64,000 bases of DNA from Chloroflexota bacterium (GTDB taxonomy: Bacteria; Chloroflexota; Anaerolineae; Anaerolineales; Villigracilaceae). The translations under genes were made by a program, and so were the position numbers. Positions 51,234-61,414 of this stretch are shown piece after piece (the first letter of the stretch is position 1; each line of letters starts with the position of its first letter). The DNA is taken from NCBI GenBank assembly GCA_021824575.1, contig JAKAKJ010000080.1, positions 21,413 through 85,412 of the forward strand. Reading direction: 5' to 3'. The notes under the pieces were generated by a model. It did no database searches. It was not told the DNA's origin and saw nothing but the letters and a program-made list of their open reading frames with translations.

Positions 51234-51299
51234 CTGTCCTCGTTATGTCATCCCTCGTTCATGTGAGGGTGATATAAAAGTCATGCGAGCAAACTGGAT

Positions 51300-51347
51300 G
51301 TCATTGCGGAGATTGCCACGCCCTCGCTGGCTCGGGCTCGCAATGAC
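51300..51347. repeat. Short GTCATTGCGAG-family repeat
   Basis: GTCATTGCGGAGATTGCCACG ... CTCGCAATGAC, a compact 48-bp copy in the gap before the dnaJ-type gene. Confidence 0.85.
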
Positions 51348-51455
51348 AACTCGTAATTGTATGAGAGCCTGATAAGTATAACTGAGGTTAGAATTGCGTT
51401 AGACACCTTTTCGCACGCTTGCCCGACGTTGGTAACGGGCATAGAATTCGCACCG

Positions 51456-52358
51456 ATGGAATACAAGGACTACTACAAGGTTTTAGGTTTGGAACGTTCG
51501 GCGAGCGCCGATGACGTTCGCAAAGCATATCGCAAACTGGCGATGCAGCATCACCCTGACCGCAACCCCGGCAATAAACAAGCCGAGGAAAAGTTCAAGG
51601 AGATCAATGAGGCATACCAGGTGCTGAGCGATCCGCAGAAGCGCGCCCGTTACGACCAGCTTGGCAGCGCGTATTCGAACTGGCAGCAGCGCGGCGGCGG
51701 TCCCGGTGACTTCGATTGGAGTCAATGGTTTGGCGGGCAGCCGGGCGGCGGCAATGTTCATGTTGAATATGGCAACCTGAATGACCTGTTTGGCGAAGGA
51801 GCGTTCTCGGATTTCTTCCGTTCCATCTTTGGCGGGATGGGCAGCGCGGGGACCGCGACCCGCGCGCGCACCATGCCCAATTACCAGCAGCCTGTGACCA
51901 TCAGTTTGCAGGAGGCATATAACGGCGCGACGCGCGCGTTCGACAGCAATGGGCGCCGGCTGGAAATCCGAATCCCAAAAGGCGTGAAGACCGGCTCGAA
52001 AATCCGCGCGGCCGGCGCGGCTCCAGATGGATCCGATCTTTATCTGATCATTGAGGTCGCGGATGATCCGCGTTTTGAGCGCGAAGGCGACGACCTAAAC
52101 ACATCCACAACGATTGACGCATTCACCGCCATGCTCGGCGGCGAAGCCCAAGTCGAAACGATGGAAGGAAAAGTCACGTTGAAAATTCCGGCAGGCACGC
52201 AGCCCGACCAGATCATTCGTTTGGCGGGACGCGGCATGCCGCACGTGAAGAGTGCGCAAAAGGGCGATTTGTTCGTGCGCGTGAAAGTGCAAATCCCAAG
52301 GCAGTTATCATCGGAACAGAAAACATTATTGGAGAAAGCGGCTCGCCGTAAGTCATAA
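51456..52358 (+). CDS. DnaJ C-terminal-type co-chaperone (CbpA-like)
   Basis: A 300-residue protein with an N-terminal J domain: [31 protein letters not shown] contains HPD (about residues 33-35) that stimulates DnaK. A Gly-rich linker follows, then two beta-rich C-terminal substrate domains ([20 protein letters not shown] and [21 protein letters not shown]). The zinc-finger module of DnaJ is missing, hence CbpA-like. It lies 30 bp upstream of an HtrA-type protease, which suggests a common protein-quality-control operon. Confidence 0.92.
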   Translation: MEYKDYYKVLGLERSASADDVRKAYRKLAMQHHPDRNPGNKQAEEKFKEINEAYQVLSDPQKRARYDQLGSAYSNWQQRGGGPGDFDWSQWFGGQPGGGNVHVEYGNLNDLFGEGAFSDFFRSIFGGMGSAGTATRARTMPNYQQPVTISLQEAYNGATRAFDSNGRRLEIRIPKGVKTGSKIRAAGAAPDGSDLYLIIEVADDPRFEREGDDLNTSTTIDAFTAMLGGEAQVETMEGKVTLKIPAGTQPDQIIRLAGRGMPHVKSAQKGDLFVRVKVQIPRQLSSEQKTLLEKAARRKS

Positions 52359-52388
52359 AGGGCGGCCACATTTCATAAGGAGAAATAA

Positions 52389-53594
<1,206 letters not shown>

Positions 53595-53600
53595 AGGTAT

Positions 53601-53631
53601 GTAGAGCGCGCAGCGGCGCTGTGCCCTCTAC
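53601..53631. repeat. REP-like hairpin with GTAG head
   Basis: GTAGAGCGCGCAGCGGCGCT and its right side ending CCTCTAC. Starts 6 bp after the htrA-type stop. The first four bases are GTAG as in classical REPs. Confidence 0.7.
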
Positions 53632-53652
53632 TGTTTTCATTTCCACAATTAA

Positions 53653-53687
53653 GAATTGACCGTCACCTTGAAAGTGACGGTCAATTC
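53653..53687. terminator. Bidirectional terminator between the HtrA and sulfite-oxidase-like genes
   Basis: GAATTGACCGTCAC and GTGACGGTCAATTC form a 14-bp stem, with T-rich sequence on the plus side and A/T-rich on the other. Confidence 0.88.
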
Positions 53688-53690
53688 GTT

Positions 53691-54332
53691 TTAACCAAAA
53701 CGTTCTTCACGCCAAACATCCGCGCGGTTGTGATAACCAGCCTGTTCCCAAAAACCGCGCCGGTCACGCGGCATGAATTCCAATGATCGAATCCATTTTG
53801 CGCCCTTCCAAAAATACGGTGTCTCCATTTCCTCGCGTCCGGGAATGAATCCCACCACACCGCGCAACGGATAACCGTGATCAACGGTAATTGGCTCGCC
53901 GTTCAAATGAGTTGCCAATAAAAAGTTATCCTGCAAGACAACTTCCAACGGCAGGTTGACAGTAAATCCATATTCCGCGTGCTGCATTACATGAGTCGCA
54001 GTGGGTTTGATCTTGAAGAATCCTTCATGGATCAGTTGCTTTACAGATACGCCTTCCCACACCGTATCGAATTTGCTCCAGCGCGTCACGCAATGAATGT
54101 CCATTTGGATTTTTGCGCGCGGCAATTTATTGAACTCATCCCACGTCCAGCGCTTTTCCTCCTCCACTTCACCCCACACGCGGAAATCCCACGTGGCCGG
54201 ATTGAAATGCGGAACCGGCCCATAATGCAAAACCGGAAACTTAAGCGTCAACGATTGACCGGGCGGCAGCCGTCCTTCCTTGCGGACGCGTTCCTCTTCC
54301 TTGCGTCTATCGGGACCTTCAAAACCAAACAT
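53691..54332 (-). CDS. Sulfite-oxidase-like molybdopterin oxidoreductase
   Basis: A 213-residue soluble protein with the molybdopterin-binding fold of YuiH/MsrP-type enzymes. The Cys that would bind Mo is in MDIHCVTRWS, and the FTVNLPLEVVLQDNFLLATHLNGEPITVDHGYPLRGVVGFIPG segment is characteristic. It lacks the C-terminal dimerisation domain and Tat signal, as do other short members. The electron partner and substrate are unknown. The start follows a GAGGTG sequence. Confidence 0.9.
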   Translation of the reverse strand: MFGFEGPDRRKEEERVRKEGRLPPGQSLTLKFPVLHYGPVPHFNPATWDFRVWGEVEEEKRWTWDEFNKLPRAKIQMDIHCVTRWSKFDTVWEGVSVKQLIHEGFFKIKPTATHVMQHAEYGFTVNLPLEVVLQDNFLLATHLNGEPITVDHGYPLRGVVGFIPGREEMETPYFWKGAKWIRSLEFMPRDRRGFWEQAGYHNRADVWREERFG

Positions 54333-54372
54333 GATTTCACCTCGCTAAAATTATAAATGACTTTAGATAAAT

Positions 54373-54402
54373 AACGGCACAGGATAGACTCTCTGTGCCG
54401 TT
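54373..54402 (-). terminator. Terminator of the UPF0173 gene
   Basis: AACGGCACAG (54373-54382) and CTGTGCCGTT (54393-54402) form a hairpin 31 bp downstream of the metal-dependent hydrolase gene on the minus strand; the T-run is short. Confidence 0.6.
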
Positions 54403-54433
54403 TGATTGTTACCCACTGAGCGTTATAACTTGA

Positions 54434-55120
54434 TTAGAACTCGATACTTTCTCCCGGCTTCAAAACCTTGACCTTGGTCTTGGTCTCCGCTTCGACGCGT
54501 TTCGCCCACGCAGGCGCGTCCTGTTTGATCAAGTCGAATGTGTTGTAATGGATAGGAACAACCATCTTCGGCTGGATCAACTTGACAGCTCGCAGCGCGT
54601 CGTCCGGTCCCATGGTGAAATTATCGCCGATGGGCAAGACTGCCAGATCAATGCCCTCCTCGCCGATCAATTTCATATCGCCGAAAAGACCGGTATCCTG
54701 CGCCATGTAGATTTTCTTGCCGTCATTGGTGGTCAGCAGGAAACCAGCGGGATTCCCGCCATTGTGCCCATCGGGAAGTTCAGAACCGTGCAATGCCAGC
54801 GTCAGTTTGAGATAACCGAATGGATGTTTGAAGCCGCCGCCGAGATGCTGTCCATGTGTTTTCTTGACGCCTTGCGTCTCAGCCCAGGCTGCGATCTCGA
54901 AGTTGCTGATGATCGGCGCGCCGGTGCGTTTGGCAATCTCCACCGCGTCGCCGACGTGATCTCCGTGGCCGTGGCTGATGAGGATGAAATCCGCCGCCAC
55001 ATGATCCGGCTTGACCGAAGCCGCGGGGTTGCCCTCCAGAAATGGGTCAACCAAAATATGATAGCCGCCGGTTTCCAATCCAAGTGCGGCATGGCCATAC
55101 CATGTGAATTTGTTTGTCAT
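54434..55120 (-). CDS. UPF0173-type metal-dependent hydrolase (beta-lactamase fold)
   Basis: A 228-residue enzyme of the metallo-beta-lactamase superfamily. FTWYGHAALGLETGGYHILVDPFLEGNP at the N-terminus and ILISHGHGDHVGDAVEIAKRTG (HxHxDH) hold the metal ligands; later His residues in the IYMAQDTG and VPIHYNT regions complete the site. It is the UPF0173 type, with unknown substrate. GGAGG precedes ATG 55120. Divergent from the channel gene at 55270. Confidence 0.93.
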   Translation of the reverse strand: MTNKFTWYGHAALGLETGGYHILVDPFLEGNPAASVKPDHVAADFILISHGHGDHVGDAVEIAKRTGAPIISNFEIAAWAETQGVKKTHGQHLGGGFKHPFGYLKLTLALHGSELPDGHNGGNPAGFLLTTNDGKKIYMAQDTGLFGDMKLIGEEGIDLAVLPIGDNFTMGPDDALRAVKLIQPKMVVPIHYNTFDLIKQDAPAWAKRVEAETKTKVKVLKPGESIEF

Positions 55121-55212
55121 AGCGCCTCCAAATTTGTAACGGCTAGTATAGCATTGCAGCGCAAAGTTGTGCGGCGTCGAGATACAGGCAAGTTTCACCT
55201 GCCATTTTCCCA

Positions 55213-55241
55213 TTGGCGTTTCACCTGAACGAATCTATAAT
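55213..55241 (+). promoter_or_regulatory. Sigma-70-like promoter of the ion channel gene
   Basis: TTGGCG, 17 bases, TATAAT. The leader before ATG 55270 contains GCGGAGG. Confidence 0.6.
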
Positions 55242-55269
55242 CTGCGGACAATTCATAGCGGAGGTCTTT

Positions 55270-57177
55270 ATGCCTTCATCCAAACCCACATTTCGCGAAC
55301 GCTTGAGTTATTCCTTCGACAAAACATTATCACGCGGCCCCAGTGCATTGATCAGCTGGCTCGGATTGGCGACTCTCGCCCTGGTTGCGATAGCCATTTT
55401 CATCATCGTGGCAGGCAAAGGCGTACCGCAAGGCGCAACATTCATCGAAGTATTCTGGGATGTATTGTACCAAGCGCTGACGCCCAACCCAGTGGATCCG
55501 ACTGCCTTCCCGGCGCTTTTCATGGTCGTGACGTTCGGCGTGACATTGGGCAGTCTGTTCCTCGTCAGCATCCTGATCGGCATTTTGAGCAACGAGATCG
55601 AAGGGCGAATCGCCGCGCTGCGCCGCGGCCGCTCAAAGGTCCTCGAGAGCGATCACACCGTCATCCTGGGCTGGTCGCATCAGGTATTTACAATCATCTC
55701 CGAATTGGTCATCGCAAATGAGAATCGAAAGAACGGCGCGGTCATTGCCATCCTTGCGGACAAGGACAAAGTGGAAATGGAAGATGAAATCCACAGCCGC
55801 GTCCCAAACACAAAAAACACGCACGTCATCTGCCGCTCCGGGAATCCCATCGAAATAGCCGATCTTGAAATTGTCAGCCCGCACACAGCGCGTTCCATCA
55901 TCGTCCTTCCGCCCGATGAAGAAAACCCCGATGCCTTCGTTATCAAAACGATTCTCGCAATCACGAACGATCCCAACAGGCACGCGGAGCCGTATCACAT
56001 CGTCACACAGCTCCGCGAAGAAAACAACCTCGATGTGGTCAAGATGATCGGGAACAAGGATCATGTCCAATCGGTGCTGGTTGGCGATTTGATCGCGCGC
56101 GTCGTGGCGCAAACCTCGCGTCAGTCGGGACTTTCGACGGTCTACACCGAACTGTTGAATTTCAGCGGCGACGAAATTTATTTTACCGATATGCCCGCCT
56201 CACTGGTTGGAAAGACATATAATGCCTGCCTGCTGGCTTTCGAAGACTCGTCTGTGATGGGATTGAAGCGCGCCGACGGGATGATCCTGCTTAATCCGCC
56301 CGCCCAAACCGATCTGCGCGCCGACGATAAACTCTTTGCCCTTTCCGCAGACGATGACACGATCAAACTTTCGGGGTTGGAGACTGTCCCCATAGATCAA
56401 AGTTTGATCCGTTCTGCCGGCAGGACGCGCAAACCGGTCCCGGAAAAATGCCTGATCCTCGGCTGGAATCGCTCCGGAGCGGAGATCATCTGCGAACTTG
56501 ACAATTACGTTGCGAAAGGCTCACAGGTCACCGTTGTTACCGTTTCGCCAAACGTGGAAAAGTTCATCCGCGATCATTGCGGAAAACTTGTTAATCAAAA
56601 AGTCAGGGTGCTCAATGGCGATGCGACCGATCGGGATTTGCTCAGGAAGCTCGACGCTGCGAATTACGATCATGTGATCGTGCTGGCAAACGAAGGACTG
56701 GCAACACAGGAGGCCGATGCCAAAACTTTGGTGACACTGCTCAACCTGCGCCACATCGCAGAAACGGATTCCACGCCTTTTTCATTGGTCAGCGAGATGC
56801 TCGACCTTCGCAATCGCGAACTGGCTGAGATCGCAGACGTGGACGATTTCGTGGTCAGCGAACATCTTGCCAGTTTGATGATGTCGCAGCTTTCCGAGGA
56901 CGCGGACCTCTTTGCCATCTTCGACGATCTATTCGACCCGCAAAGCTCGGAGATTTATCTCAAACACGTGACTGATTATGTCGAAACAGGAAAGCCTGTG
57001 AGTTTTTATACCGTGATCGAATCAGCCAGCCGCCGAAACGAGACTGCCATCGGCTATCGCATTTTGCGAGAAGTATCGGACGCGGGAAAATCCTACGGCG
57101 TTCACACCAATCCGAAAAAATCCGAGACGATCACGTTTGCGCCGGAAGACAAGATCATCGTGCTGGCCGAACGCTAA
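55270..57177 (+). CDS. CASTOR/POLLUX-like ion channel
   Basis: A 635-residue protein. Two N-terminal transmembrane helices (about 25-50 and 80-105) flank a region that resembles the pore loop of the CASTOR/POLLUX/SYM8 family (VPQGATFIEVFWDVLYQALTPNPVDPTAF), followed by two tandem RCK-type (TrkA-N/C) domains (VILGWSHQVFTIISEL and LILGWNRSGAEIICEL) that bind ligand. Plant homologues carry nuclear calcium or potassium currents; bacterial roles are not known. A good promoter lies just upstream, and GGAGG precedes the ATG. It ends before a bidirectional terminator. Confidence 0.88.
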   Translation: MPSSKPTFRERLSYSFDKTLSRGPSALISWLGLATLALVAIAIFIIVAGKGVPQGATFIEVFWDVLYQALTPNPVDPTAFPALFMVVTFGVTLGSLFLVSILIGILSNEIEGRIAALRRGRSKVLESDHTVILGWSHQVFTIISELVIANENRKNGAVIAILADKDKVEMEDEIHSRVPNTKNTHVICRSGNPIEIADLEIVSPHTARSIIVLPPDEENPDAFVIKTILAITNDPNRHAEPYHIVTQLREENNLDVVKMIGNKDHVQSVLVGDLIARVVAQTSRQSGLSTVYTELLNFSGDEIYFTDMPASLVGKTYNACLLAFEDSSVMGLKRADGMILLNPPAQTDLRADDKLFALSADDDTIKLSGLETVPIDQSLIRSAGRTRKPVPEKCLILGWNRSGAEIICELDNYVAKGSQVTVVTVSPNVEKFIRDHCGKLVNQKVRVLNGDATDRDLLRKLDAANYDHVIVLANEGLATQEADAKTLVTLLNLRHIAETDSTPFSLVSEMLDLRNRELAEIADVDDFVVSEHLASLMMSQLSEDADLFAIFDDLFDPQSSEIYLKHVTDYVETGKPVSFYTVIESASRRNETAIGYRILREVSDAGKSYGVHTNPKKSETITFAPEDKIIVLAER

Positions 57178-57190
57178 TTCCTAAAACGAT

Positions 57191-57227
57191 AAAACGCGCA
57201 GCAGCCTGAAACCTGCCGCGCGTTTTA
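57191..57227. terminator. Bidirectional terminator
   Basis: AAAACGCGC and GCGCGTTTT form a stem with additional GCAG/CTGC pairs, with T-rich tails on both sides. It separates the channel and rlmD genes. Confidence 0.85.
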
Positions 57228-57244
57228 CTTTATGCCCTTTGTGT

Positions 57245-58495
57245 TTAAATCTTTTCAAAAATGCTGATGCTCTCGATATGATACGTTTGCGGGAAAAGAT
57301 CGAACGGCGTGACCCCGGAAAGTTTGTAGCCGTTATTAATTAATCGTGCCGCGTCACGCGCCAGCGTGGACGGATCGCACGAAACGTATGCAATCGTTTT
57401 CGGATTCATTTTTACAATGGCGTCCAACGCCTCTTTCTCAACGCCCGCGCGCGGCGGGTCAACCAAAACAATATCGGGCTTGACATCCAACGTTGGCAAA
57501 ACATTTTCAGCGAAATCCTCGTACAGCTCGACGTTGTCGAATTCATCGAGGTTGATTCCAAAATCTTCGCACGCGGATTCGGACGATTCGATCCCGATCA
57601 ACTGCTTGCACTTCGTCGCGAGGAACGCGCTGAACAATCCAACGCCGCAATAAACATCGAGAATGATGGCTTCCGAAATTGGCAATTGTTCCAGAATGTG
57701 CTGTACCATTTTTTCAGCCATCGGAGTATTGACTTGAAAAAACGACGCGGGCGAAACGCGAAATTCATGATCCAAAATTTTTATCGTGACGTGATCTTCA
57801 CCTGCAATAACGACTGCCCGTTCATCGAAAACATGCGCCACGGAAATTCCGGCCTCGATTTCAAGCTCTGGCACGTCGGGAGAATCAGATTCGAGCACGA
57901 GCATCAATTCATCGTCAACGCCGGAGCGAATCGAAACGCGCTCAATGCCGGTTTCGGATTCAAATTCAAGCTGCGGCCACAAGGAATTTATCGGCGCTTC
58001 TGGCAAATGACACTCGAAAATTGGAATCACGCGATTCGAATTCGGCGCTTGAAATCCGATCTTTCCTTCTTTCGTCAAATGGAATTGAACGTGGTTGCGA
58101 TAATTCCACGCGCTCGGACTTGCAACTATTTGTTTGACCGGCGGATTTTCAATTTTTCCAATGCGCGTCAACTGGTCACGCAAAATATCGGCTTTATATT
58201 TCAATTGCGATTCATACGAAAGATGCTGATAATGACATCCGCCGCACGCGCCAAAATGTTTACACTTCGGCTGAATTCTTTCCGGCGAGGCTTCCAGGAT
58301 TTCAACGATCTCGCCGCGTGCGAAACCGCGTTTTTCTTCCGTCAGCCGCACGCGCACTTTCTCGCCCGGCAGCCCAAACGGAACAAAAACCGCGCGGGAG
58401 CCTGCCCCCGTCAGAGAGTCAGGAAGCCGTCCCATCGCGTCGCCGCCATACGTCAAGGTTGTGAGCGTGAGCTCGTAAGTTTCGGCCATGTTCAT
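57245..58495 (-). CDS. 23S rRNA (uracil-C5)-methyltransferase, RlmD/RumA-like
   Basis: A 416-residue class I RNA methyltransferase. An N-terminal TRAM domain (about 1-60), the Fe-S cluster Cys (CKHFGACGGCHYQH), and Rossmann motifs ILDVYCGVGLFSAFLA, VDPPRAGVEKEA and YVSCDPSTLARDAARL are seen. These include the catalytic Cys of the uracil-5 family. Probably modifies 23S rRNA. Start options are 58495 (MNMAETYE) and 58489; no strong ribosome binding site exists. The upstream side is a heptamer array. Confidence 0.9.
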   Translation of the reverse strand: MNMAETYELTLTTLTYGGDAMGRLPDSLTGAGSRAVFVPFGLPGEKVRVRLTEEKRGFARGEIVEILEASPERIQPKCKHFGACGGCHYQHLSYESQLKYKADILRDQLTRIGKIENPPVKQIVASPSAWNYRNHVQFHLTKEGKIGFQAPNSNRVIPIFECHLPEAPINSLWPQLEFESETGIERVSIRSGVDDELMLVLESDSPDVPELEIEAGISVAHVFDERAVVIAGEDHVTIKILDHEFRVSPASFFQVNTPMAEKMVQHILEQLPISEAIILDVYCGVGLFSAFLATKCKQLIGIESSESACEDFGINLDEFDNVELYEDFAENVLPTLDVKPDIVLVDPPRAGVEKEALDAIVKMNPKTIAYVSCDPSTLARDAARLINNGYKLSGVTPFDLFPQTYHIESISIFEKI

Positions 58496-58501
58496 TAAAG
58501 A

Positions 58502-58575
58502 GTAATGCGTAATTCGTAAAACGTAAAGCCGCTTCACGAATCACGCACTACCGAATATCAAATTATCGAATATCG
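58502..58575. repeat. Inverted heptamer array between rlmD and a small gene
   Basis: Units GTAATGC, GTAATTC, GTAAAAC, GTAAAGC, then ACGAATC, ACGCACT, ACCGAAT, ATCAAAT, TATCGAA, all 7 nt apart. It lies between the rlmD start (6 bp away) and the stop of the 57-residue membrane protein. Confidence 0.8.
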
Positions 58576-58576
58576 T

Positions 58577-58750
58577 CTACTTCAAAAAGAATGAAAGAAC
58601 GATCAGGATAACAAAGAACGTTCCCGCCAGAATCCCGATGCGGCTGAGGTCGCGTTTGATATAGGTGTAATCGGGATTGAATTCGGTCGGGCGCGGCGCA
58701 TTCACGAACGCCGCGGACTTGCTCACCTGTCGTCTGTTTTTCTTTGCCAT
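58577..58750 (-). CDS. 57-residue membrane protein
   Basis: Frame MAKKNRRQVSKSAAFVNAPR then PTEFNPDYTYIKRDLSRIGI and LAGTFFVILIVLSFFLK, with stop TAG. A basic cytoplasmic head with one C-terminal transmembrane helix. AAAAGGAG is eight bases before the ATG. The pattern resembles small membrane proteins near sortase or division genes, but no family is recognised. A composite repeat precedes it. Confidence 0.78.
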   Translation of the reverse strand: MAKKNRRQVSKSAAFVNAPRPTEFNPDYTYIKRDLSRIGILAGTFFVILIVLSFFLK

Positions 58751-58769
58751 ACGAATCTCCTTTTATCAT

Positions 58770-58869
58770 GTCACTGTGAGTCTTCGGGAAGCAATCTCCT
58801 ATTAATAAGCAGATCGTTTCGCTCGTCTCGATACACAAAGAACGCTACTCGACCATCGCTCGCAATGAC
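58770..58869. repeat. Composite GTCATTGCGAG repeat with nested GTCTCGATAC element
   Basis: GTCACTGTGAG ... CTCGCAATGAC with an inner GTCTCGATAC ... CTACTCGACCA (58825-58855). Architecture is equal to that at 41254-41380. Confidence 0.85.
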
Positions 58870-58873
58870 GTTG

Positions 58874-59770
58874 TTAATTTTGCAATCGCGCAAAAACCAC
58901 AATGCGCTGTTTGTCAACCAAATACGGATAGCACGAAATCAACGTTACCGTCGGCGCGCCCGTGGACGCCATTACTTCCACCGCGGTCGGCTCGACAATT
59001 TCCGTGCGATCCACAATGTAAACGTACTGCCGCTGTTGCGAATACAAGATCACCTGGTCGCCGGGCTGGAGTTTATCGAGGTTGCGGAACAACTCTCCAT
59101 ACACATCATCATGCGCCGAAAGCACCACGTTGCCCGATTGTCCAGGGTCCGCCGAACCGATGTGCTGGCCAACACCTTTCTTCAATTGTTCCCAGCCATC
59201 GCCCTGCACAACAGGCGCATCAATTTTGATCGCCGGAATTTCAATTCGGATTGCCTGTTCGGCGCCTGGCGTTGGCACAGGCAGGTTTGCCAGCGACTGC
59301 ATGATCGGCATCAGATTGGCAGGGATTTCCGCGTCGTTCGGCTGCGTATTGCCTTGCGCGTCAGGCGGCGTATGCCCTGACGGCAAAACAACTGCCATGA
59401 CCAGCGGCGTCGGCGAGGGCGTGGCCGGATTAAGTGCGGAAGCAACTTCCTGATTCAAATCGTGCAACATGCCAAGTCCGCTCAACAAAACGCCGACGAG
59501 ACCAACGACCGCGAGGATTTCGATGCCGAGGAGAATCCCGTCCATCACGCGGCGCCGCTTCGAGGTCCGGACTTGAGGCGGGTTGCCGCTTTCTTCGGGC
59601 GTATCCACCACCGGAGTGGACACAAGCTCGTCCGCAGGCGCATCCGCAACAACTCGTCCGGTGCGGCGAAAATGTTCGAGACGTTCGCGCCGGACTCCGC
59701 GTCGTTTTTCGAGCAGAAGACGGCGCAGTTCTTCAACGGATAGATCTTCGGGCGCTTTACGTCTGGCCAT
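58874..59770 (-). CDS. Sortase (class D/E-like)
   Basis: A 298-residue membrane protein. A basic N-terminus (1-80), a transmembrane helix (about 77-97), a Thr/Pro/Ala linker and a sortase beta-barrel. Catalytic residues are His in NVVLSAHDD, Cys in VTLISCYP and Arg in DKQRIVVF. Sortases join sorting-signal proteins to the cell envelope; no LPXTG-like substrate is seen in the window, and many Chloroflexi-type organisms have such sortases with unclear targets. ATG 59770 was preferred; a TATAAT lies ten bases before it. Confidence 0.9.
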   Translation of the reverse strand: MARRKAPEDLSVEELRRLLLEKRRGVRRERLEHFRRTGRVVADAPADELVSTPVVDTPEESGNPPQVRTSKRRRVMDGILLGIEILAVVGLVGVLLSGLGMLHDLNQEVASALNPATPSPTPLVMAVVLPSGHTPPDAQGNTQPNDAEIPANLMPIMQSLANLPVPTPGAEQAIRIEIPAIKIDAPVVQGDGWEQLKKGVGQHIGSADPGQSGNVVLSAHDDVYGELFRNLDKLQPGDQVILYSQQRQYVYIVDRTEIVEPTAVEVMASTGAPTVTLISCYPYLVDKQRIVVFARLQN

Positions 59771-59810
59771 CGCAGGGGCGATTATACCGCGCTTGGTTTG
59801 GAGAAAATCA

Positions 59811-59862
59811 AACCGCAAAGAACGCAAAGTTTTTTTACTTTTTCTTCGCGGCCTTCGCGGTT
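59811..59862. repeat. AACCGCAAAG/CTTCGCGGTT hairpin repeat
   Basis: AACCGCAAAGAACGCAAAG pairs imperfectly with TTCGCGGCCTTCGCGGTT. It is the same family as at 22246-22315. It lies between the divergent sortase and thioesterase genes. Confidence 0.78.
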
Positions 59863-59877
59863 CAAAAAGCGAAAAGG

Positions 59878-59883
59878 TATAAT
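59878..59883 (+). promoter_or_regulatory. -10 element of a probable leaderless thioesterase transcript
   Basis: TATAAT, then CGCCGC, then ATG at 59890. No ribosome binding site is present. Confidence 0.65.
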
Positions 59884-59889
59884 CGCCGC

Positions 59890-60309
59890 ATGTCTGAATT
59901 CAAATTCTTTCATCCGATTGAAATTCGTTACGGCGACCTCGACCCGCAGGATCATGTCAATAATTCCCGTTATCTGACTTTCTTCGAGGAGGGACGCATC
60001 AATTACATGATTCATCTGGGGTTGTTCGAGAAAGGCCAATCGTTCATGAGCATCGGCATTATTCTCGCCGATGCGCACCTGACTTTCAAAGAGCCGATTC
60101 ATTTTGGGCAAAAGGCGAAAGTCGGTGTGCGGATTTCAAAGCTGGGCAATAAAAGCATGACCAGCGAATATGTCGTCGTTGGCGAAAATGAGCGAGAGTT
60201 TGCAAGCGGGTCGTGTGTGCTGGTGACGTTTGATTATCGAACGCGCCAAACGATTCCCGTTCCCGATGATTGGCGCGACAAGATCACACAATTCGAAAAT
60301 GGAGGATAG
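59890..60309 (+). CDS. Acyl-CoA thioesterase (4HBT/YbgC type)
   Basis: A 139-residue hotdog-fold thioesterase. EIRYGDLDPQDHVNNSRYLTFFEEGR holds the catalytic Asp and the HxN-like segment of 4-hydroxybenzoyl-CoA thioesterase-type enzymes. It would hydrolyse acyl-CoA. The start ATG follows the TATAAT by six bases; the longer frame upstream overlaps the sortase gene and has no support. It ends 3 bp before the M42 gene start. Confidence 0.9.
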   Translation: MSEFKFFHPIEIRYGDLDPQDHVNNSRYLTFFEEGRINYMIHLGLFEKGQSFMSIGIILADAHLTFKEPIHFGQKAKVGVRISKLGNKSMTSEYVVVGENEREFASGSCVLVTFDYRTRQTIPVPDDWRDKITQFENGG

Positions 60310-60312
60310 CGC

Positions 60313-61365
60313 ATGGTATCCATCTCAAACTCTGACACAAGCTATTTAGTTGATTTCCTTGTCAAGCTTCTCAACATTCCATCGCCAACCGGATATAGCG
60401 AGCAGGCAATTGATTTCGTTGAAAAGGAACTTTCTGCGTTCAAACCGTTAAAGCTCTCCCGCACGCGCAAAGGCGTGCTGGTTGCAAGATGGGATGGAAA
60501 GAAAAATGATTCGCCGCGCGCTTTGACCGCACACGTGGACACACTCGGCGCGATGGTCAAGGAAATCAAATCCAACGGGCGGCTGACCATCACGCGCATT
60601 GGCGGACTGCTGCTCAACGCGGTCGAGACAGAAGGCTGTTGGGTATTCACTTCCAAAGGCGAAAAGATTCGCGGTTCGTTATTGATTGATGCCGCGTCGT
60701 CACACGTCTACGGAATAAAAGCCACTGATACAAAACGTGATGAAGAACACATGGAGATTCGTCTCGACGCGCGTACCTCATCAGAGAAGGAAACGCGTGA
60801 TTTGGGAATCAATGTCGGCGACTTCGTGACATTCGATCCGCGCGCCGAAGTGACGAATGGATTTATCCGCTCACGGTTTCTCGACGACAAGGCCTGCGTC
60901 GCGACCCTCGCGGCCGCGATCAAATCTTTAACGGAGTCCGGTCAAAGTCCGGAACAGACCGTTTACTTTCACATCAGCAATTATGAAGAAGTCGGACACG
61001 GCGCGGCGTCGGGGATTCCATCCGATGTGCATGAACTCATCTCGGTGGATATGGCCGCGGTCGGCGCAGGCCAGGAGTCGGATGAATTCCATACCACGCT
61101 CTGCCTCAAGGACAGCGGCGGGCCGTATCATCATGGCCTGTGCAATAAACTGCGCGCAATCGCGGAACAGAATGGCATCGAATACAAAACGGATATTTAT
61201 CCATACTACGGCTCGGATGGCGAAGCATTTTGGCGCGCGGGCGGCGATGTGGCTGTGGCGCTGATCGGCCCCGGCGTGGACGCGTCACACAATTACGAAC
61301 GCACGCACACCGATGCATTGGTCGCAACAACGAATTGGATCATGGCATATTTGTTGAGTGAGTAA
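60313..61365 (+). CDS. M42 family metallopeptidase / endoglucanase-like
   Basis: A 350-residue zinc aminopeptidase of the M42 family. [22 protein letters not shown], the metal ligand AHVDTLG, then [26 protein letters not shown] and the [15 protein letters not shown] region are conserved. The family comprises tetrahedral aminopeptidases. GGAGG six bases before the ATG. It lies directly after the thioesterase gene (3 bp gap), so the two form an operon. Confidence 0.93.
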   Translation: MVSISNSDTSYLVDFLVKLLNIPSPTGYSEQAIDFVEKELSAFKPLKLSRTRKGVLVARWDGKKNDSPRALTAHVDTLGAMVKEIKSNGRLTITRIGGLLLNAVETEGCWVFTSKGEKIRGSLLIDAASSHVYGIKATDTKRDEEHMEIRLDARTSSEKETRDLGINVGDFVTFDPRAEVTNGFIRSRFLDDKACVATLAAAIKSLTESGQSPEQTVYFHISNYEEVGHGAASGIPSDVHELISVDMAAVGAGQESDEFHTTLCLKDSGGPYHHGLCNKLRAIAEQNGIEYKTDIYPYYGSDGEAFWRAGGDVAVALIGPGVDASHNYERTHTDALVATTNWIMAYLLSE

Positions 61366-61414
61366 TAAGTCGCCGCATCATGTCGTCTTCGCAAGGAATC
61401 AAAAGGATGTCACC

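Noticed and set aside
58563..58838. 91-codon open frame on the minus strand
   Set aside because: Out of frame with the 57-residue gene that has the ribosome binding site; it crosses a repeat.
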